64,000 nt of DNA, from the NCBI RefSeq assembly GCF_042847215.1, contig NZ_AP031500.1, positions 2,108,001-2,172,000 on the forward strand. The letters are read 5' to 3'. The translations under genes and the position numbers were made by a program. This document shows, piece by piece, positions 45,004 through 54,568 of the stretch. This stretch comes from Gilvimarinus japonicus. GTDB lineage: Bacteria; Pseudomonadota; Gammaproteobacteria; Pseudomonadales; Cellvibrionaceae. The number at the start of each line of letters is the position of its first letter. The first letter of the stretch is position 1. Below the pieces are notes generated by a model. That model made no database searches. It saw only the letters and a program-made list of their open reading frames with translations, and was not told where the DNA came from.

Positions 45004-45027
45004 GCCGCGAAACGAGCGTTTCGCGGC
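45004..45027. other. Perfect hairpin between tig and clpP
   Basis: GCCGCGAAAC-GAGC-GTTTCGCGGC is a perfect 10-base stem. A T tract follows only in the plus orientation, where no gene needs terminating. On the tig-clpP strand it lacks a T tail, so it may be an mRNA processing or stability element rather than a terminator. Confidence 0.5.
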
Positions 45028-45045
45028 ATTTTTGTCCAAAAAGCG

Positions 45046-46359
45046 TTATTTTTCGGCTTTTGGCTGCATGATCTCGTCATAGGTGGCAGTCGCTTCAGTT
45101 ACGTCTGCCTTTTCGAGAATATACTCGACAACCTGGTCTTCCAGTACCGCCGACTCAATACCGGCCAACATTTGACGCTGGCTGTAATAATAGTCGATAA
45201 CCTCTTGCGGCTCTTCGTAAGTACCGGCAATCTCTTCAACCATGCTACGTACAGCTTTGGCCTCTGGTTTGATGTTGGCAGATTTTACAACTTCGCCGAC
45301 AATCAAGCCCAGCGCAACGCGGCGTTTGGCCTCTTCTTCAAACATGCTGTCAGGCAGCATTGATTTTGCATCAAACCCCTCGGGCTGCTTACCAAAGCGC
45401 TGCATCATTTGATTGCGCAGCACATCAATTTCGTTGCCAACCAACGCTTTGGGCAGGTCAACCTCATGGCTCTCGATCAATTGATCCATAACCTGAGACT
45501 TTACCTTACCTTTTAGCGCGTTCTTCAGCTCGCGCTCCATATTGGCCTTAACTTCCTTCTGGAAGGCCTTAATTCCGCCCTTTTCCAGACCAAAGGTTTG
45601 GAAGAAAGGTTTTTTCAGCTCTGGTAAGGTTTGCTCTGAGACGCTATTTACTTTAATTGCAAATTCGACGTCAGCACCTTTAAGATCTTCCGACTGATAG
45701 TCTTCCGGGAAGGTGACCTTAATGGTTTTCTCATCGCCGGCTTTCATGCCCACGATGCCGTCTTCAAAACCAGGGATCATGGAGTTTGAGCCCAACACTA
45801 AGTTGTGGCCCTGCGCCTTACCGCCTTCGAACTCTTCACCGTCTTTGGTGCCAGTAAAATCAATATTTACCTGATCGCCATCGGCGCTAGCACGCTTAAC
45901 GACTTCGTATGTCGCTTGATGCTTGCGCAGGGTTTCGATCATGTTGTCGATATCTTCGTCGGTAATCTCAGCGGACTCGCGAGTCACTTTGAAGCCCGAG
46001 ATATCGCCCAGCGTAACCTCTGGGTACACCTCAAAGGTGGCAACAAACTCTAAGTCTTGCCCTTCGCCCATTTGCTTGGGCTGAATGCTTGGCTGACCGG
46101 CAGGTTTCACGTCTTCTTTTTGTGCGGCTTCGTAGAAAGAGCGGCTAATGACTTCGCCCACAACTTCTTGGCGAACACCAGCGCCGTAGCGCTGCTTAAC
46201 GATTTTCATGGGGACTTTGCCCTTGCGAAAACCGTTAATGCGAATGTTTTTAGCGGCATCTTTCAGGCGCTTTTCAATTTCGCCTTCTACGGTATCGGCG
46301 GGTACGCCGATGGTCAGACGACGCTCTAAGCCAGAAGTCGTTTCGATTGAAACCTGCAT
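45046..46359 (-). CDS. tig: Trigger factor
   Basis: A 437-residue ribosome-associated chaperone. The N-terminal ribosome-binding domain ends with the signature GFRKGKVPMKIVKQRYG near 45. The FKBP-type isomerase domain (about 150-240) includes GDQVNIDFTGTKDGEEFEGGKAQ in part and MIPGFEDGIVGMKAGDEK. A helical C-terminal chaperone domain follows. A GAGGA ribosome site precedes the ATG. A terminator and tRNA-Leu lie directly upstream, leaving little room for a separate promoter. Confidence 0.96.
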   Translation of the reverse strand: MQVSIETTSGLERRLTIGVPADTVEGEIEKRLKDAAKNIRINGFRKGKVPMKIVKQRYGAGVRQEVVGEVISRSFYEAAQKEDVKPAGQPSIQPKQMGEGQDLEFVATFEVYPEVTLGDISGFKVTRESAEITDEDIDNMIETLRKHQATYEVVKRASADGDQVNIDFTGTKDGEEFEGGKAQGHNLVLGSNSMIPGFEDGIVGMKAGDEKTIKVTFPEDYQSEDLKGADVEFAIKVNSVSEQTLPELKKPFFQTFGLEKGGIKAFQKEVKANMERELKNALKGKVKSQVMDQLIESHEVDLPKALVGNEIDVLRNQMMQRFGKQPEGFDAKSMLPDSMFEEEAKRRVALGLIVGEVVKSANIKPEAKAVRSMVEEIAGTYEEPQEVIDYYYSQRQMLAGIESAVLEDQVVEYILEKADVTEATATYDEIMQPKAEK

Positions 46360-46400
46360 ATTTTCCTCGTGAAATAACGTCGATGTCTCTCACATCGGTT

Positions 46401-46439
46401 AAAAAACGCCGCCGTCCTAGATCACTAAGAGCGGCGGCG
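46401..46439 (-). terminator. Terminator between tRNA-Leu and tig
   Basis: CGCCGCCG (46407-46414) pairs with CGGCGGCG (46432-46439) and is followed on the minus strand by six T. It lies between the tRNA and tig, so it ends the tRNA transcript or works as an attenuator before tig. A further small hairpin (46381-46397) lies in the tig leader. Confidence 0.85.
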
Positions 46440-46456
46440 TATTCTCTTTCATTGTT

Positions 46457-46541
<85 letters not shown>

Positions 46542-46644
46542 GTCGCCCAATGGCGCATTTCGCAAAACCCGCCTTTAACCGCAAGCTGTTGATTTACATC
46601 TAAAAAACCAACAAGGCCAAAGACTGTCTGCGAGAAGGGTGGTG

Positions 46645-46673
46645 ATTCTGCCACAGTCCTCGACGAGGTTCAA
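46645..46673 (-). promoter_or_regulatory. Candidate promoter of the tRNA-Leu (and tig) transcript
   Basis: On the minus strand TTGAAC (46673-46668), 17 bases, CAGAAT (46650-46645). It lies about 105 bases before the tRNA, in the gap after the isomerase-like gene. The -10 is imperfect. Confidence 0.45.
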
Positions 46674-46692
46674 CTAGCGAATTCAATCATTT

Positions 46693-48051
46693 TCATTGCT
46701 TGGGCTTAGCAATAAGCGTCACGGCACCTATTTCTAACCGAATCCTAGTGCCCTGACGGGCCCGCGCGGGTATTAACATCGCCTGTTCGGCGCCAAGCAA
46801 ACGTTGATCGACCGATTGCTCGCCGGAAACCGCCATTACCAACTGATAGGTATCGGCACCAGCCAGCACATAACTGCCCGCTTTAGGGGCCCTAAGGCGC
46901 CATACTTCAAAATCATCAAAATCGACAATCTGCTCGCGAATAATGGCACCTTCCTCGTCCTGAAAAGCGCAGATGGCAGGTTGAGGCGGGCACGCCACAT
47001 CGATTTTAGCCAGTGCAGCATCAGTATCCCACTCAACCTGAGTTAACACTTTTTGCGCAAACGCTAAAATCTTGCGCTCGTAAACAGGGGTTTGGAACTC
47101 TACCGTGCGCACCCCATGCAGCAGTGAATGAGGGGTATAACACGGCACTTTAACCACGTCCCCCACTACCAAAGGCAACACTTGGGTAAAACTGTCCATA
47201 TACTGGCGTCGCGCTTGCTCCTGTTGCTGCAAGTCCAAATCAATATGCCGCATCCAGTAGCGCACCTGAGAGGGACTTACCGGGGTGTTTACCTCTATGC
47301 CTTCAGCTTGCTTGACGATGTCGAGTCTGGCGTCAATTTGTCGGCGCACCTGTTCATAATCAGAAACAGCGTTCCGGTACGCCGCCTTAAAACTAGCATC
47401 GTCGCCAAACTCGGCGCGCTTGGCCGGGCAAAAACCAAACCGAATTCCCCCCACACCATCGGGCCAGGCTGTTTTGTCGACATGGGTGACGACATACACC
47501 TCTTGCTTGCGCTCATGCATCTCAAAATACAGGTCGCCAAACACTTCGTCGGGTAACGGATCGAGAATTTTTAATAAAGTTAATTCTTGCGGCCGATCAC
47601 AGGCAAAACGCCCGGGCAATAGTGACAGCAACCAAGGCAGTGGTGTGCTCAAGCGATCATTCCCCACCCCTGCCTGGCCGCGCACTTCGATACCGGTATA
47701 CCAAACCTCCCGTCCCCAAGGCTTGGGGATAGCTACCGGAACTAGGGCTACCGCACCGGCTAAATCGAGCACCGGCGCGCCGAGCGTTTGCGCGAGGTGA
47801 GATAAGGTAACGCTATCGGACCAATCGCGTACCACGCGCAAGGCATCGTCCGTTGCAAGGCAAATAAACCCCTGTAAATTATCGACAGCACCGCTCACTA
47901 CGGCCAGCAAGGTTTGCGTTTTTGGCTCTGGCAAATAATAAGCATGATGCTCAAACTGCAGCGCTAGCAGCTTATTAGCCGCTAGTTGCTGGACGCTGTT
48001 AGCCAAAAAGGTGTCTAGGTTTAAAGCAGAGTAAATCTTCAAGCGCGGCAA
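46693..48051 (-). CDS. Phosphomannose-isomerase-like cupin protein of unknown role
   Basis: A 452-residue cytoplasmic protein related to type I mannose-6-phosphate isomerases. Recognisable are PKPWGREVWYTG near 110, FEMHERKQEVYVVTHVDKTAWP near 178-200 and the second cupin region GDVVKVPCYTPHSLLHGVRTVEFQTP near 300-325. It is longer than typical ManA and has diverged in the first 100 residues, so a true isomerase activity is not certain. It stands alone on the minus strand, upstream of tRNA-Leu and tig, with no sugar-nucleotide or capsule gene beside it. Metal ligands are plausible but I cannot verify each one. Confidence 0.7.
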   Translation of the reverse strand: MPRLKIYSALNLDTFLANSVQQLAANKLLALQFEHHAYYLPEPKTQTLLAVVSGAVDNLQGFICLATDDALRVVRDWSDSVTLSHLAQTLGAPVLDLAGAVALVPVAIPKPWGREVWYTGIEVRGQAGVGNDRLSTPLPWLLSLLPGRFACDRPQELTLLKILDPLPDEVFGDLYFEMHERKQEVYVVTHVDKTAWPDGVGGIRFGFCPAKRAEFGDDASFKAAYRNAVSDYEQVRRQIDARLDIVKQAEGIEVNTPVSPSQVRYWMRHIDLDLQQQEQARRQYMDSFTQVLPLVVGDVVKVPCYTPHSLLHGVRTVEFQTPVYERKILAFAQKVLTQVEWDTDAALAKIDVACPPQPAICAFQDEEGAIIREQIVDFDDFEVWRLRAPKAGSYVLAGADTYQLVMAVSGEQSVDQRLLGAEQAMLIPARARQGTRIRLEIGAVTLIAKPKQ

Positions 48052-48164
48052 TCTCCAAGCAGCGTTTTGCTACAGATGCAGGAGGGCAGCATCTGCAGCG
48101 AGCATTACGGGCGGCCTATTCTAACAGAGGTAGCCGCTCGCAAGCTTACAAACCTAAGCTTCCG

Positions 48165-49364
48165 CTAAACCCGCTCGATAACGGTCGCGATACCCTGCCC
48201 CAAACCAATGCACATGGTTGCCAACCCAATTGAGGCATCGCGTGACTCAAGCACGCTGAGCAAAGAGCCGGTAATGCGAGTGCCGGAGCAGCCAAACGGA
48301 TGCCCCAAGGCAATAGCGCCGCCGTGGACGTTTACGCGCTCATCCATTTGCGGCAAAAAGTCTAAGTCTTTTAGTACCGGTAGCGCTTGCGCCGCAAAAG
48401 CCTCATTAAGCTCGACATAGTCAATGTCGGCGGTTGTAAGCCCTGCCATTTTAAGAGCCTTGCGACTGGCGGGTACTGGCCCGTAACCCATAATAGACGG
48501 GTCGACCCCGGCCACCGCTTGCGAACGTACTCGCGCCCGCGGGGTTAGCCCGAGACTCGCGGCGCGCTCGGCCGACATCACCAGCATGGCGGAGGCGCCA
48601 TCGGACAATTGCGATGAACTGCCAGCCGTTACTTTGCCATTAACAGGATCAAACACCGGCTTAAGCGCCGCCAGCCCCTCTAATGTGGTGTCGGCGCGAA
48701 TCGTTTCGTCTGCGGCAATCATCGCTGGCACGCCATCTGCGGTATGCCCGGCAACAGGAATAATCTCGCAGTCAAACTCGCCAGTGTCTCGCGCTTTAGC
48801 CGCTAACAGATGTGAACGCAAAGAAAGTTTATCCATCGCGTCACGTTCAATGCCGTGCAACTGGGCGAGGTATTCCGCCGTCAGCCCCATATTACCCGCG
48901 GCTTTGGCCACACTTAACCCCAGCAGCGGGTTTGGGTCCATTGCCTCGTACATAGGCAAGTGCCCCAAGTGCTCAACCCCTCCAACAAGGTACACATCGC
49001 CAAGCCCCGCCTGAATATTGGCGCTGGCGGAGTGCAAAGCCGCCATTGACGAGCCACACAAGCGATTAACGGTTTGTGCCGGTATTGAGTGATCCAGCCC
49101 AGCCAGTAACACAATATAGCGGGCGATGTTAAAAGCTTGCTCTTCGCGCTGCAGCACGCAACCCCAAATTAAGTCGTCAATTTCCGACGGGTCCAACGCA
49201 GTATTTCGGGCAAGCAAGCCACGCACCAGCGCCGCCGAGATGTCGTCGGCACGCGAGTGTCGGAAGCACCCGCCTTTTGAGCGCCCCATCGCACTGCGCG
49301 CAAAGTCAACAATGACGGGATCTCTCGGTTGTAAACGTGATGATGAAACAAATTGTGTAGTCAC
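48165..49364 (-). CDS. fadA: 3-ketoacyl-CoA thiolase FadA
   Basis: A 399-residue thiolase that splits 3-ketoacyl-CoA in beta-oxidation. The acylated cysteine is in VNRLCGSSMAALHSA (near 100), the second signature NVHGGAIALGHPFGCSG includes His, and the C-terminal motif MCIGLGQG carries the third catalytic Cys. Length fits FadA. It lies 12 bases after fadB on the same strand, so the two are translated together and form the alpha2beta2 trifunctional complex. Cytoplasmic. Confidence 0.97.
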   Translation of the reverse strand: MTTQFVSSSRLQPRDPVIVDFARSAMGRSKGGCFRHSRADDISAALVRGLLARNTALDPSEIDDLIWGCVLQREEQAFNIARYIVLLAGLDHSIPAQTVNRLCGSSMAALHSASANIQAGLGDVYLVGGVEHLGHLPMYEAMDPNPLLGLSVAKAAGNMGLTAEYLAQLHGIERDAMDKLSLRSHLLAAKARDTGEFDCEIIPVAGHTADGVPAMIAADETIRADTTLEGLAALKPVFDPVNGKVTAGSSSQLSDGASAMLVMSAERAASLGLTPRARVRSQAVAGVDPSIMGYGPVPASRKALKMAGLTTADIDYVELNEAFAAQALPVLKDLDFLPQMDERVNVHGGAIALGHPFGCSGTRITGSLLSVLESRDASIGLATMCIGLGQGIATVIERV

Positions 49365-49375
49365 CGGGAGCCTCC

Positions 49376-51547
49376 TTAGTGGCTTGGGTTTAATGTGGCA
49401 CTAGTGGCGGCTGAGCCATAAAAACTTGCGCCCTGCTCGGCCAGCTCTGACATCATGGGCTCGGTTTGATACAAAGGCCCATACTGACGTAACGTGTTGA
49501 GTTGTTCGCAAAACTGACGCACCCCAATACTGTCTACCCAACGCAATACACCACCGCGATGGGCCGGGAAGCCCAGACCGTAAATCATCGCCATATCGGC
49601 TTCGGCTACCGACCCGACAATACCCTCTTGCAAGGTGCGGCAAAGCTCGTTTACCAGCGGCGCCATCATACGCAAGACAATGGTTTCGTCATCGGGCTTA
49701 GCCGTCGATTGTATATTGAGCATTTGCACGGCATCCGGGTTGGGTGTTTTTTGCGGACGGCCGCGCTTGTCTTTTTCATAGCAATAAAACCCTTTGCCGC
49801 CTTTTTGCCCCAACAAGCCTGCCTGATACAAAATAGTGGTTGGCGAGGGGTTAGTCCTGCCCATACGCTCGGGAAACGCGTTAGCCATAGTCGCCTCAGC
49901 GTGTTCGGCGGTATCCAGCCCCACCACATCAAGCAAGTGTGCCGGCCCCATTGGCCAACCCCAACGCACCATGGCAGCATCGATATGGGTAAAGTCCACA
50001 CCGTCATCAAGTAGAGCGGCAAAGCCCGCAAAATAGGCAAACAGAACCCGGTTTACTAAGAAGCCAGCGCAATCATTAACCACGACCGCTTTTTTGCCCA
50101 GTGCACCGGCACACTCAACCGCGCGCGCAACGGTATCGTCCGAGGTTTTTGCGCCGCGAATCACTTCTACCAACGGCATGGCGTGCACTGGGTTAAAAAA
50201 ATGCAGACCGCAAAACTGCTCTGGCCGTGTTAATGCCGTTGCCAATTCCGTAATAGAAATAGTCGACGTATTAGAACTCAACACTGCCGTCGCTGGCAGC
50301 TGCGCTTCCACGTCAGCCAGCACGGTTTTTTTAACCGCAATATTTTCCACTACCGCTTCAACCACCACGTCCGCCGTAGCCAGCGGCTGGTCGTTAAGCG
50401 TTGGTTGAATACGCGTTAGCGCCTCTGCCAGCGCTGCCACCGACATTTTACCTTTTTCAACTCGACGCCCCAGAACGCTGGCAGCTTCTTGCAAGCCTAA
50501 ATCGATGCCTTTCTGGTTGATATCTTTAAGGGCGACCGGCAAGCCTTTTAGTGCCGACTGGCAGGCGATACCCCCACCCATAATACCGGCACCTACCACC
50601 GCGAGCTTAGCGGTTTTAACGGACGCCTTGGCCTGCCACTGACGCGCTTTTTTAGAGAGCGCTTGATCGGCGATAAACAAACCGCTTAAGGCTTTTGCGG
50701 TATCCGTTTGAGCCACCTGTATAAAATACGCCAGCTCCGATTCTGCCGCCTCGAGCGCGGATTTTGTCGCCGCCTCTCGAATCGCCTCCAGCGCAGCCAA
50801 GGGGGCGGGATAATGCCTGCCGGCTTTTTGCGCGATAAAGGCTTTAGCCGATTCAAAGGCAAGACCCGACTCAATAGGGTTTAGTGCCAATGGCTGATTT
50901 TTTTGTTGGCGACGCAATTCGTAATCCATCTCGCCCTGTGCGCAGCGGCGCAACAATTCAGCTGCGCAACCACGCAGCTCGTCTTGCGCCACTACGGCGT
51001 CGAGTACATGGGCTTTTAGTGCATCAGCGGCGCTGGCCTCTTTCGCGGTGGCAATCCATTCAAGCGCAGTATCTAAACCGGCAATGCGAAGTAGACGTAC
51101 GGTACCGCCCCAACCGGGAATAATACCCAGACGAGTTTCGGGCAAACCAATACGAGCGCCCGTATCCGCGACTCGGTAGTCACACGCCAACGCCATCTCA
51201 AGGCCACCACCAAGGGCGAGCTTATTGATGACCGCCACAGTGGCAAATGGAAGCGACTGCAGGCGCTGAAAGTTTTGTATGTTGGGCGTAAGGTGTGCGG
51301 CGATTGCTTCGCCACCCGACGAAAACACATCGGTAAATTCCTTGATATCGGCTCCCGCCAAAAACGAATCTTTACCGCTGACAATCATCAGTCCCGACAA
51401 CTCGGCGTGCTCCAGTACGTCTAGCACCTGGCTAAGCTCGGCTATCGCTTTGCGGCTAAAAACATTAACGGGAGAGTCTGGCGTATTGATTTCCAGCTCA
51501 GCAATACCAGCCTTGCGCGTTAGTGTAAAAATATCACCTTGATACAT
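49376..51547 (-). CDS. fadB: Fatty-acid oxidation complex alpha subunit FadB
   Basis: About 723 residues with two fused enzymes: an N-terminal enoyl-CoA hydratase/isomerase (SGKDSFLAGADIKEF near 60, ALGGGLEMALACDYRVAD in part near 110) and a C-terminal 3-hydroxyacyl-CoA dehydrogenase (NAD-binding GAGIMGGGIA near 325, FFNPVHAMPLVEVI near 450). The frame opens at 51562; the ATG at 51547 gives MYQGDIFTLTRK as in family members. It precedes fadA. An XRE-cupin regulator gene 59 bases upstream may control it. Confidence 0.96.
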   Translation of the reverse strand: MYQGDIFTLTRKAGIAELEINTPDSPVNVFSRKAIAELSQVLDVLEHAELSGLMIVSGKDSFLAGADIKEFTDVFSSGGEAIAAHLTPNIQNFQRLQSLPFATVAVINKLALGGGLEMALACDYRVADTGARIGLPETRLGIIPGWGGTVRLLRIAGLDTALEWIATAKEASAADALKAHVLDAVVAQDELRGCAAELLRRCAQGEMDYELRRQQKNQPLALNPIESGLAFESAKAFIAQKAGRHYPAPLAALEAIREAATKSALEAAESELAYFIQVAQTDTAKALSGLFIADQALSKKARQWQAKASVKTAKLAVVGAGIMGGGIACQSALKGLPVALKDINQKGIDLGLQEAASVLGRRVEKGKMSVAALAEALTRIQPTLNDQPLATADVVVEAVVENIAVKKTVLADVEAQLPATAVLSSNTSTISITELATALTRPEQFCGLHFFNPVHAMPLVEVIRGAKTSDDTVARAVECAGALGKKAVVVNDCAGFLVNRVLFAYFAGFAALLDDGVDFTHIDAAMVRWGWPMGPAHLLDVVGLDTAEHAEATMANAFPERMGRTNPSPTTILYQAGLLGQKGGKGFYCYEKDKRGRPQKTPNPDAVQMLNIQSTAKPDDETIVLRMMAPLVNELCRTLQEGIVGSVAEADMAMIYGLGFPAHRGGVLRWVDSIGVRQFCEQLNTLRQYGPLYQTEPMMSELAEQGASFYGSAATSATLNPSH

Positions 51548-51606
51548 AATGTGCCTCATCATTGACTGCGGCGTTGGTTGTTATGACTTTTTGTTACATT
51601 TTTTGC

Positions 51607-52176
51607 TTACAGCGCTGGCGACACTTCAGTCGCGACGATTATTTGCGCCGAGTTAAACTCCGATAGATTTTTCAACCTACAGGGAGTATAGGCTGCCAAA
51701 TAGAAAGCTTCCCCGGGTGCCAACTCTTTTATTTGCGCCCCAATCGTCATTTGAATATCCCCTTGAGACACCCAGCCTGACTGATCAAAGGGGCTCATTA
51801 GCGGTGTTTCACCAGTATCGGTTTGCGGATCAAAGTAAAAGTGCTTGAGTGTTGCTTTTCGGGTCGGAAGGTTCTCGCCAACCACTTGCATAAAGCCGTA
51901 AGGTTTTTCATGCTTAAACATATTGTGCTGATTAAAAAAAACATCCCCCGCACTGCCATCCACTGACGCAAAAAAGTGTGATAGCGACATGGGGATGCCG
52001 CCTAGTACCTTCTCAAGTGATTGCACGCTAGGGCTTACCTGGCCCTGCTCGATCATAGAGATACTACTGTTGGTAACCCCTGCTCGCTTTGCCAGCTCGC
52101 GCTGTGACAAGCCGTTGGCCTCTCGTATTTCTTTGAGCCTGCGTCCCAGTGCAACCGCTTGTGACGAATGGGCCAT
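51607..52176 (-). CDS. XRE-family regulator with C-terminal cupin domain
   Basis: A 189-residue repressor-like protein. The helix-turn-helix lies at about residues 12-66 (LGRRLKEIREANGLSQRELAKRAGVTNSSISMIEQGQVSPSVQSL). A cupin sensor domain follows (near 110-185, TGETPLMSPFDQSGWVSQGDIQ and APGEAFYLAAYTPCRLKN). This two-domain type, like PuuR, usually senses a small metabolite such as a polyamine or sugar. It sits between fadBA and the malic enzyme gene, all on one strand with gaps of about 30-60 bases, so it may control these carbon-flow genes, but this is inference. Confidence 0.88.
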   Translation of the reverse strand: MAHSSQAVALGRRLKEIREANGLSQRELAKRAGVTNSSISMIEQGQVSPSVQSLEKVLGGIPMSLSHFFASVDGSAGDVFFNQHNMFKHEKPYGFMQVVGENLPTRKATLKHFYFDPQTDTGETPLMSPFDQSGWVSQGDIQMTIGAQIKELAPGEAFYLAAYTPCRLKNLSEFNSAQIIVATEVSPAL

Positions 52177-52207
52177 ACCGCCTCCTTACGCGTTTAAATG
52201 CGGCCGT

Positions 52208-53893
52208 TTAGAACGACGTTCGACGATACGTGCGATAGCGCGGATACCAAAAGTTGGCCTCGACTTTTTCGGTAATCAATGCTTCCGGCACAGGCATAGC
52301 AACCTCATCGGCAATCGCTTGTTTAAACACCGCTTGGGCGATGGTGACACTCACCTGACGAATATCAGCCAGTGCCGGCAACAGCGAACCACGACCATCG
52401 CGAGCCAACGGCGACAGCTCGGCCAGCGCCCGAGATGCGGCGAGCATCATGGTATCGGTAATGCGTGTCGCTTTAGCGGCAATAACGCCCAGCCCTACCC
52501 CTGGAAATATATAGCTGTTATTACACTGCGCAATATCGTAGCGCACCCCGGCAATATCCACTGGCGCAAACGGGCTGCCGGTCGCGACAATCGCACGCCC
52601 TCCTGTCCAACGCAGAATATCAACAGGCTGCCCTTCCACTTTTGAGGTAGGATTCGACAAAGGTAGGATAATCGGCCGCTCGCAATGCGTTTGCATCGAG
52701 TCCACCAACAGTTTATTGAATAGCCCCGGCTGCCCCGATACCCCCACCAATACGGTTGGCTGAGCATTGCGTACCACATCGAGTAAAGAAATTTGCCCCG
52801 TCTTGTCGTTCAGCCAATGGGCCAAACTGGTACCGGTTTTACAAAACTCTTCCTGAAACGGTAATAAACCTTGGGAGGTGTCAGTTAACAGCCCCTCGCG
52901 GTTAACCAAAAATATTCGCGCCAGCGCCTGCTCTCGAGTTAAACCCTCGGCTTGCATTTGCACGGCGATCTGATCGGCAATACCGCAGCCGGCTGAGCCT
53001 GCACCGGCAAAAACAATAACCTGCTCGGAGAGTTTTTCTTGTTTGGTATGGCACGCGGCCAGCAAAGTACCCACGGTCACCGATGCGGTTCCCTGTACGT
53101 CGTCGTTAAAACAACACATGTGATCGCGGTATTTATGCAGCAGCGGCGTCGCATGAGTTTGCGCAAAATCCTCAAACTGTAGCAGCGCATTGGGCCAGCG
53201 CACCTTAACCGCCTGAATAAACTGATCAACGAACTCATAGTATTCGTTATCGGCGATACGCTCGTGTCGCCAACCCATATACATGGGGTCATTTATTAGC
53301 TGCTTGTTGTTGCAGCCTACATCCAATACCACGGGCAATGTGTAGGCCGGGCTAATACCACCGCAAGCGGTGTAGAGCGCAAGCTTGCCGATGGGAATCC
53401 CCATGCCGCCAATTCCTTGGTCACCAAGCCCTAAAATGCGCTCACCATCGGTCACCACGATAACTTTTACATTGTGCTTGGTGGCATTTTGTAAAATATC
53501 ATCAAGTCGGTCACGATCGGCGTAAGAGACAAACAAACCGCGTTTGCGTCGGTATATTTTGGAAAATTGCTCGCACGCCTGCCCCACCGTGGGCGTATAA
53601 ATCAGCGGCATGACCTCTTCGAGATGTTCGGTGACCAAACGGTAATACAGAGTTTCGTTGGTGTCTTGAATATTGCGCAAATAGATATGCTTATCAATAT
53701 CCGACTTAAAAGAGCAAAGCTGCTGGTAAGCGCGCGTTTTTTGCTCTTCAATGGTTTCGATTTGGTAAGGCAGCAACCCTTCTAGATTAAATTGCTCACG
53801 CTCTTGGCGGCTGAACGCGCTACCTTTGTTTAACAGTGGCGCCTCTAACAGCGCCGGCCCCGCAAAGGGGATGTAAATTGGTCTGGTATTCAC
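52208..53893 (-). CDS. maeA: NAD-dependent malic enzyme
   Basis: A 561-residue enzyme that oxidatively decarboxylates malate to pyruvate. Typical marks are PLIYTPTVGQACEQFSKIYRR near 96-117, VTDGERILGLGDQGIGGMGIPIGKL near 150, and the NAD-binding region with FAGAGSAGCGIA near 300. The sequence follows the E. coli SfcA/MaeA type rather than the fused MaeB type. It is upstream of the XRE-cupin gene on the same strand. Malate decarboxylation supplies pyruvate during growth on fatty acids or C4 acids, consistent with the fadBA neighbourhood. Confidence 0.96.
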   Translation of the reverse strand: MNTRPIYIPFAGPALLEAPLLNKGSAFSRQEREQFNLEGLLPYQIETIEEQKTRAYQQLCSFKSDIDKHIYLRNIQDTNETLYYRLVTEHLEEVMPLIYTPTVGQACEQFSKIYRRKRGLFVSYADRDRLDDILQNATKHNVKVIVVTDGERILGLGDQGIGGMGIPIGKLALYTACGGISPAYTLPVVLDVGCNNKQLINDPMYMGWRHERIADNEYYEFVDQFIQAVKVRWPNALLQFEDFAQTHATPLLHKYRDHMCCFNDDVQGTASVTVGTLLAACHTKQEKLSEQVIVFAGAGSAGCGIADQIAVQMQAEGLTREQALARIFLVNREGLLTDTSQGLLPFQEEFCKTGTSLAHWLNDKTGQISLLDVVRNAQPTVLVGVSGQPGLFNKLLVDSMQTHCERPIILPLSNPTSKVEGQPVDILRWTGGRAIVATGSPFAPVDIAGVRYDIAQCNNSYIFPGVGLGVIAAKATRITDTMMLAASRALAELSPLARDGRGSLLPALADIRQVSVTIAQAVFKQAIADEVAMPVPEALITEKVEANFWYPRYRTYRRTSF

Positions 53894-53938
53894 AGAATCA
53901 CCCGCATCTCGTCCATTTTGTGCCGGGGCCTGCGGCCC

Positions 53939-54391
53939 TTACGTTTTAGCGTTATCAACCTTAGCGGCTCGTAACACCTCTTCGCCGGCATCGTTCATCA
54001 ACCTCAGAATACCATGCTGAATGCGAACATTGTGAGTTCCAGGGAGCGCCGCCAACAATCTCGCCTCTTGATCGTTCAACGCTGGGATGCACAGCATCCG
54101 CGTCGCACCCAACGGCTCTTGGATCGTCAGCCGGTCTTGGGTTAATTGGTAATCACCAAAAAATCGGTTGCAGCTGGCGTTGCCATTGATTTTCCCGTCG
54201 TCGGTAAACTGCAGCCGAGCCGGGCTGTAATCAATGACGCCTCGCCCCGCGATGTACTCCACCATCCACTCGCCCTTTAACGACACAGCCTGGTTCGTGG
54301 ACACTGAGGTGGCCGGGGCATTAGAGAGTGCACAGCCGGCCATTAATCCAACCGCTACAACGGAAACAAACAACGACAAACGAAGCAACAT
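53939..54391 (-). CDS. META/HslJ-domain lipoprotein
   Basis: About 150 residues with a signal peptide and lipobox ending at Cys20 (LMAGC), then a META/HslJ domain: LKGEWMVEYIAGRGVIDYSPARLQF, shown in parts, with GNASCNRFFGDYQL and ARLLAALPG. HslJ-type proteins are outer-membrane or periplasmic lipoproteins linked in E. coli to heat shock and novobiocin resistance. The frame extends to 54448, but the ATG at 54391 gives a normal lipoprotein signal. Its two predicted disulfide cysteines are in ASCNRF and RMLCIP. It is followed by maeA on the same strand. Confidence 0.85.
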   Translation of the reverse strand: MLLRLSLFVSVVAVGLMAGCALSNAPATSVSTNQAVSLKGEWMVEYIAGRGVIDYSPARLQFTDDGKINGNASCNRFFGDYQLTQDRLTIQEPLGATRMLCIPALNDQEARLLAALPGTHNVRIQHGILRLMNDAGEEVLRAAKVDNAKT

Positions 54392-54524
54392 AGTAGTACC
54401 TGCCAAGCGACGAAATATGATTATTATTTGCGCAGCACAGGGCGACACAAATAGCCTATTACCGAGTCTAGACCAACAATCAAAAGAACAATTCCCTAGG
54501 CTCTATTAATCTCAGCACCCCAGA

Positions 54525-54559
54525 CACAAAAACGCCAGGCATCACCTGGCGTTTTTGTG
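54525..54559. terminator. Intrinsic terminator downstream of ffh
   Basis: CACAAAAACGCCAGG (54525-54539), loop CATCA, CCTGGCGTTTTTGTG (54545-54559) is a perfect 15-base stem with T tracts on both strands. It ends ffh transcription, with bidirectional potential. Confidence 0.88.
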
Positions 54560-54568
54560 CTCAATTAA

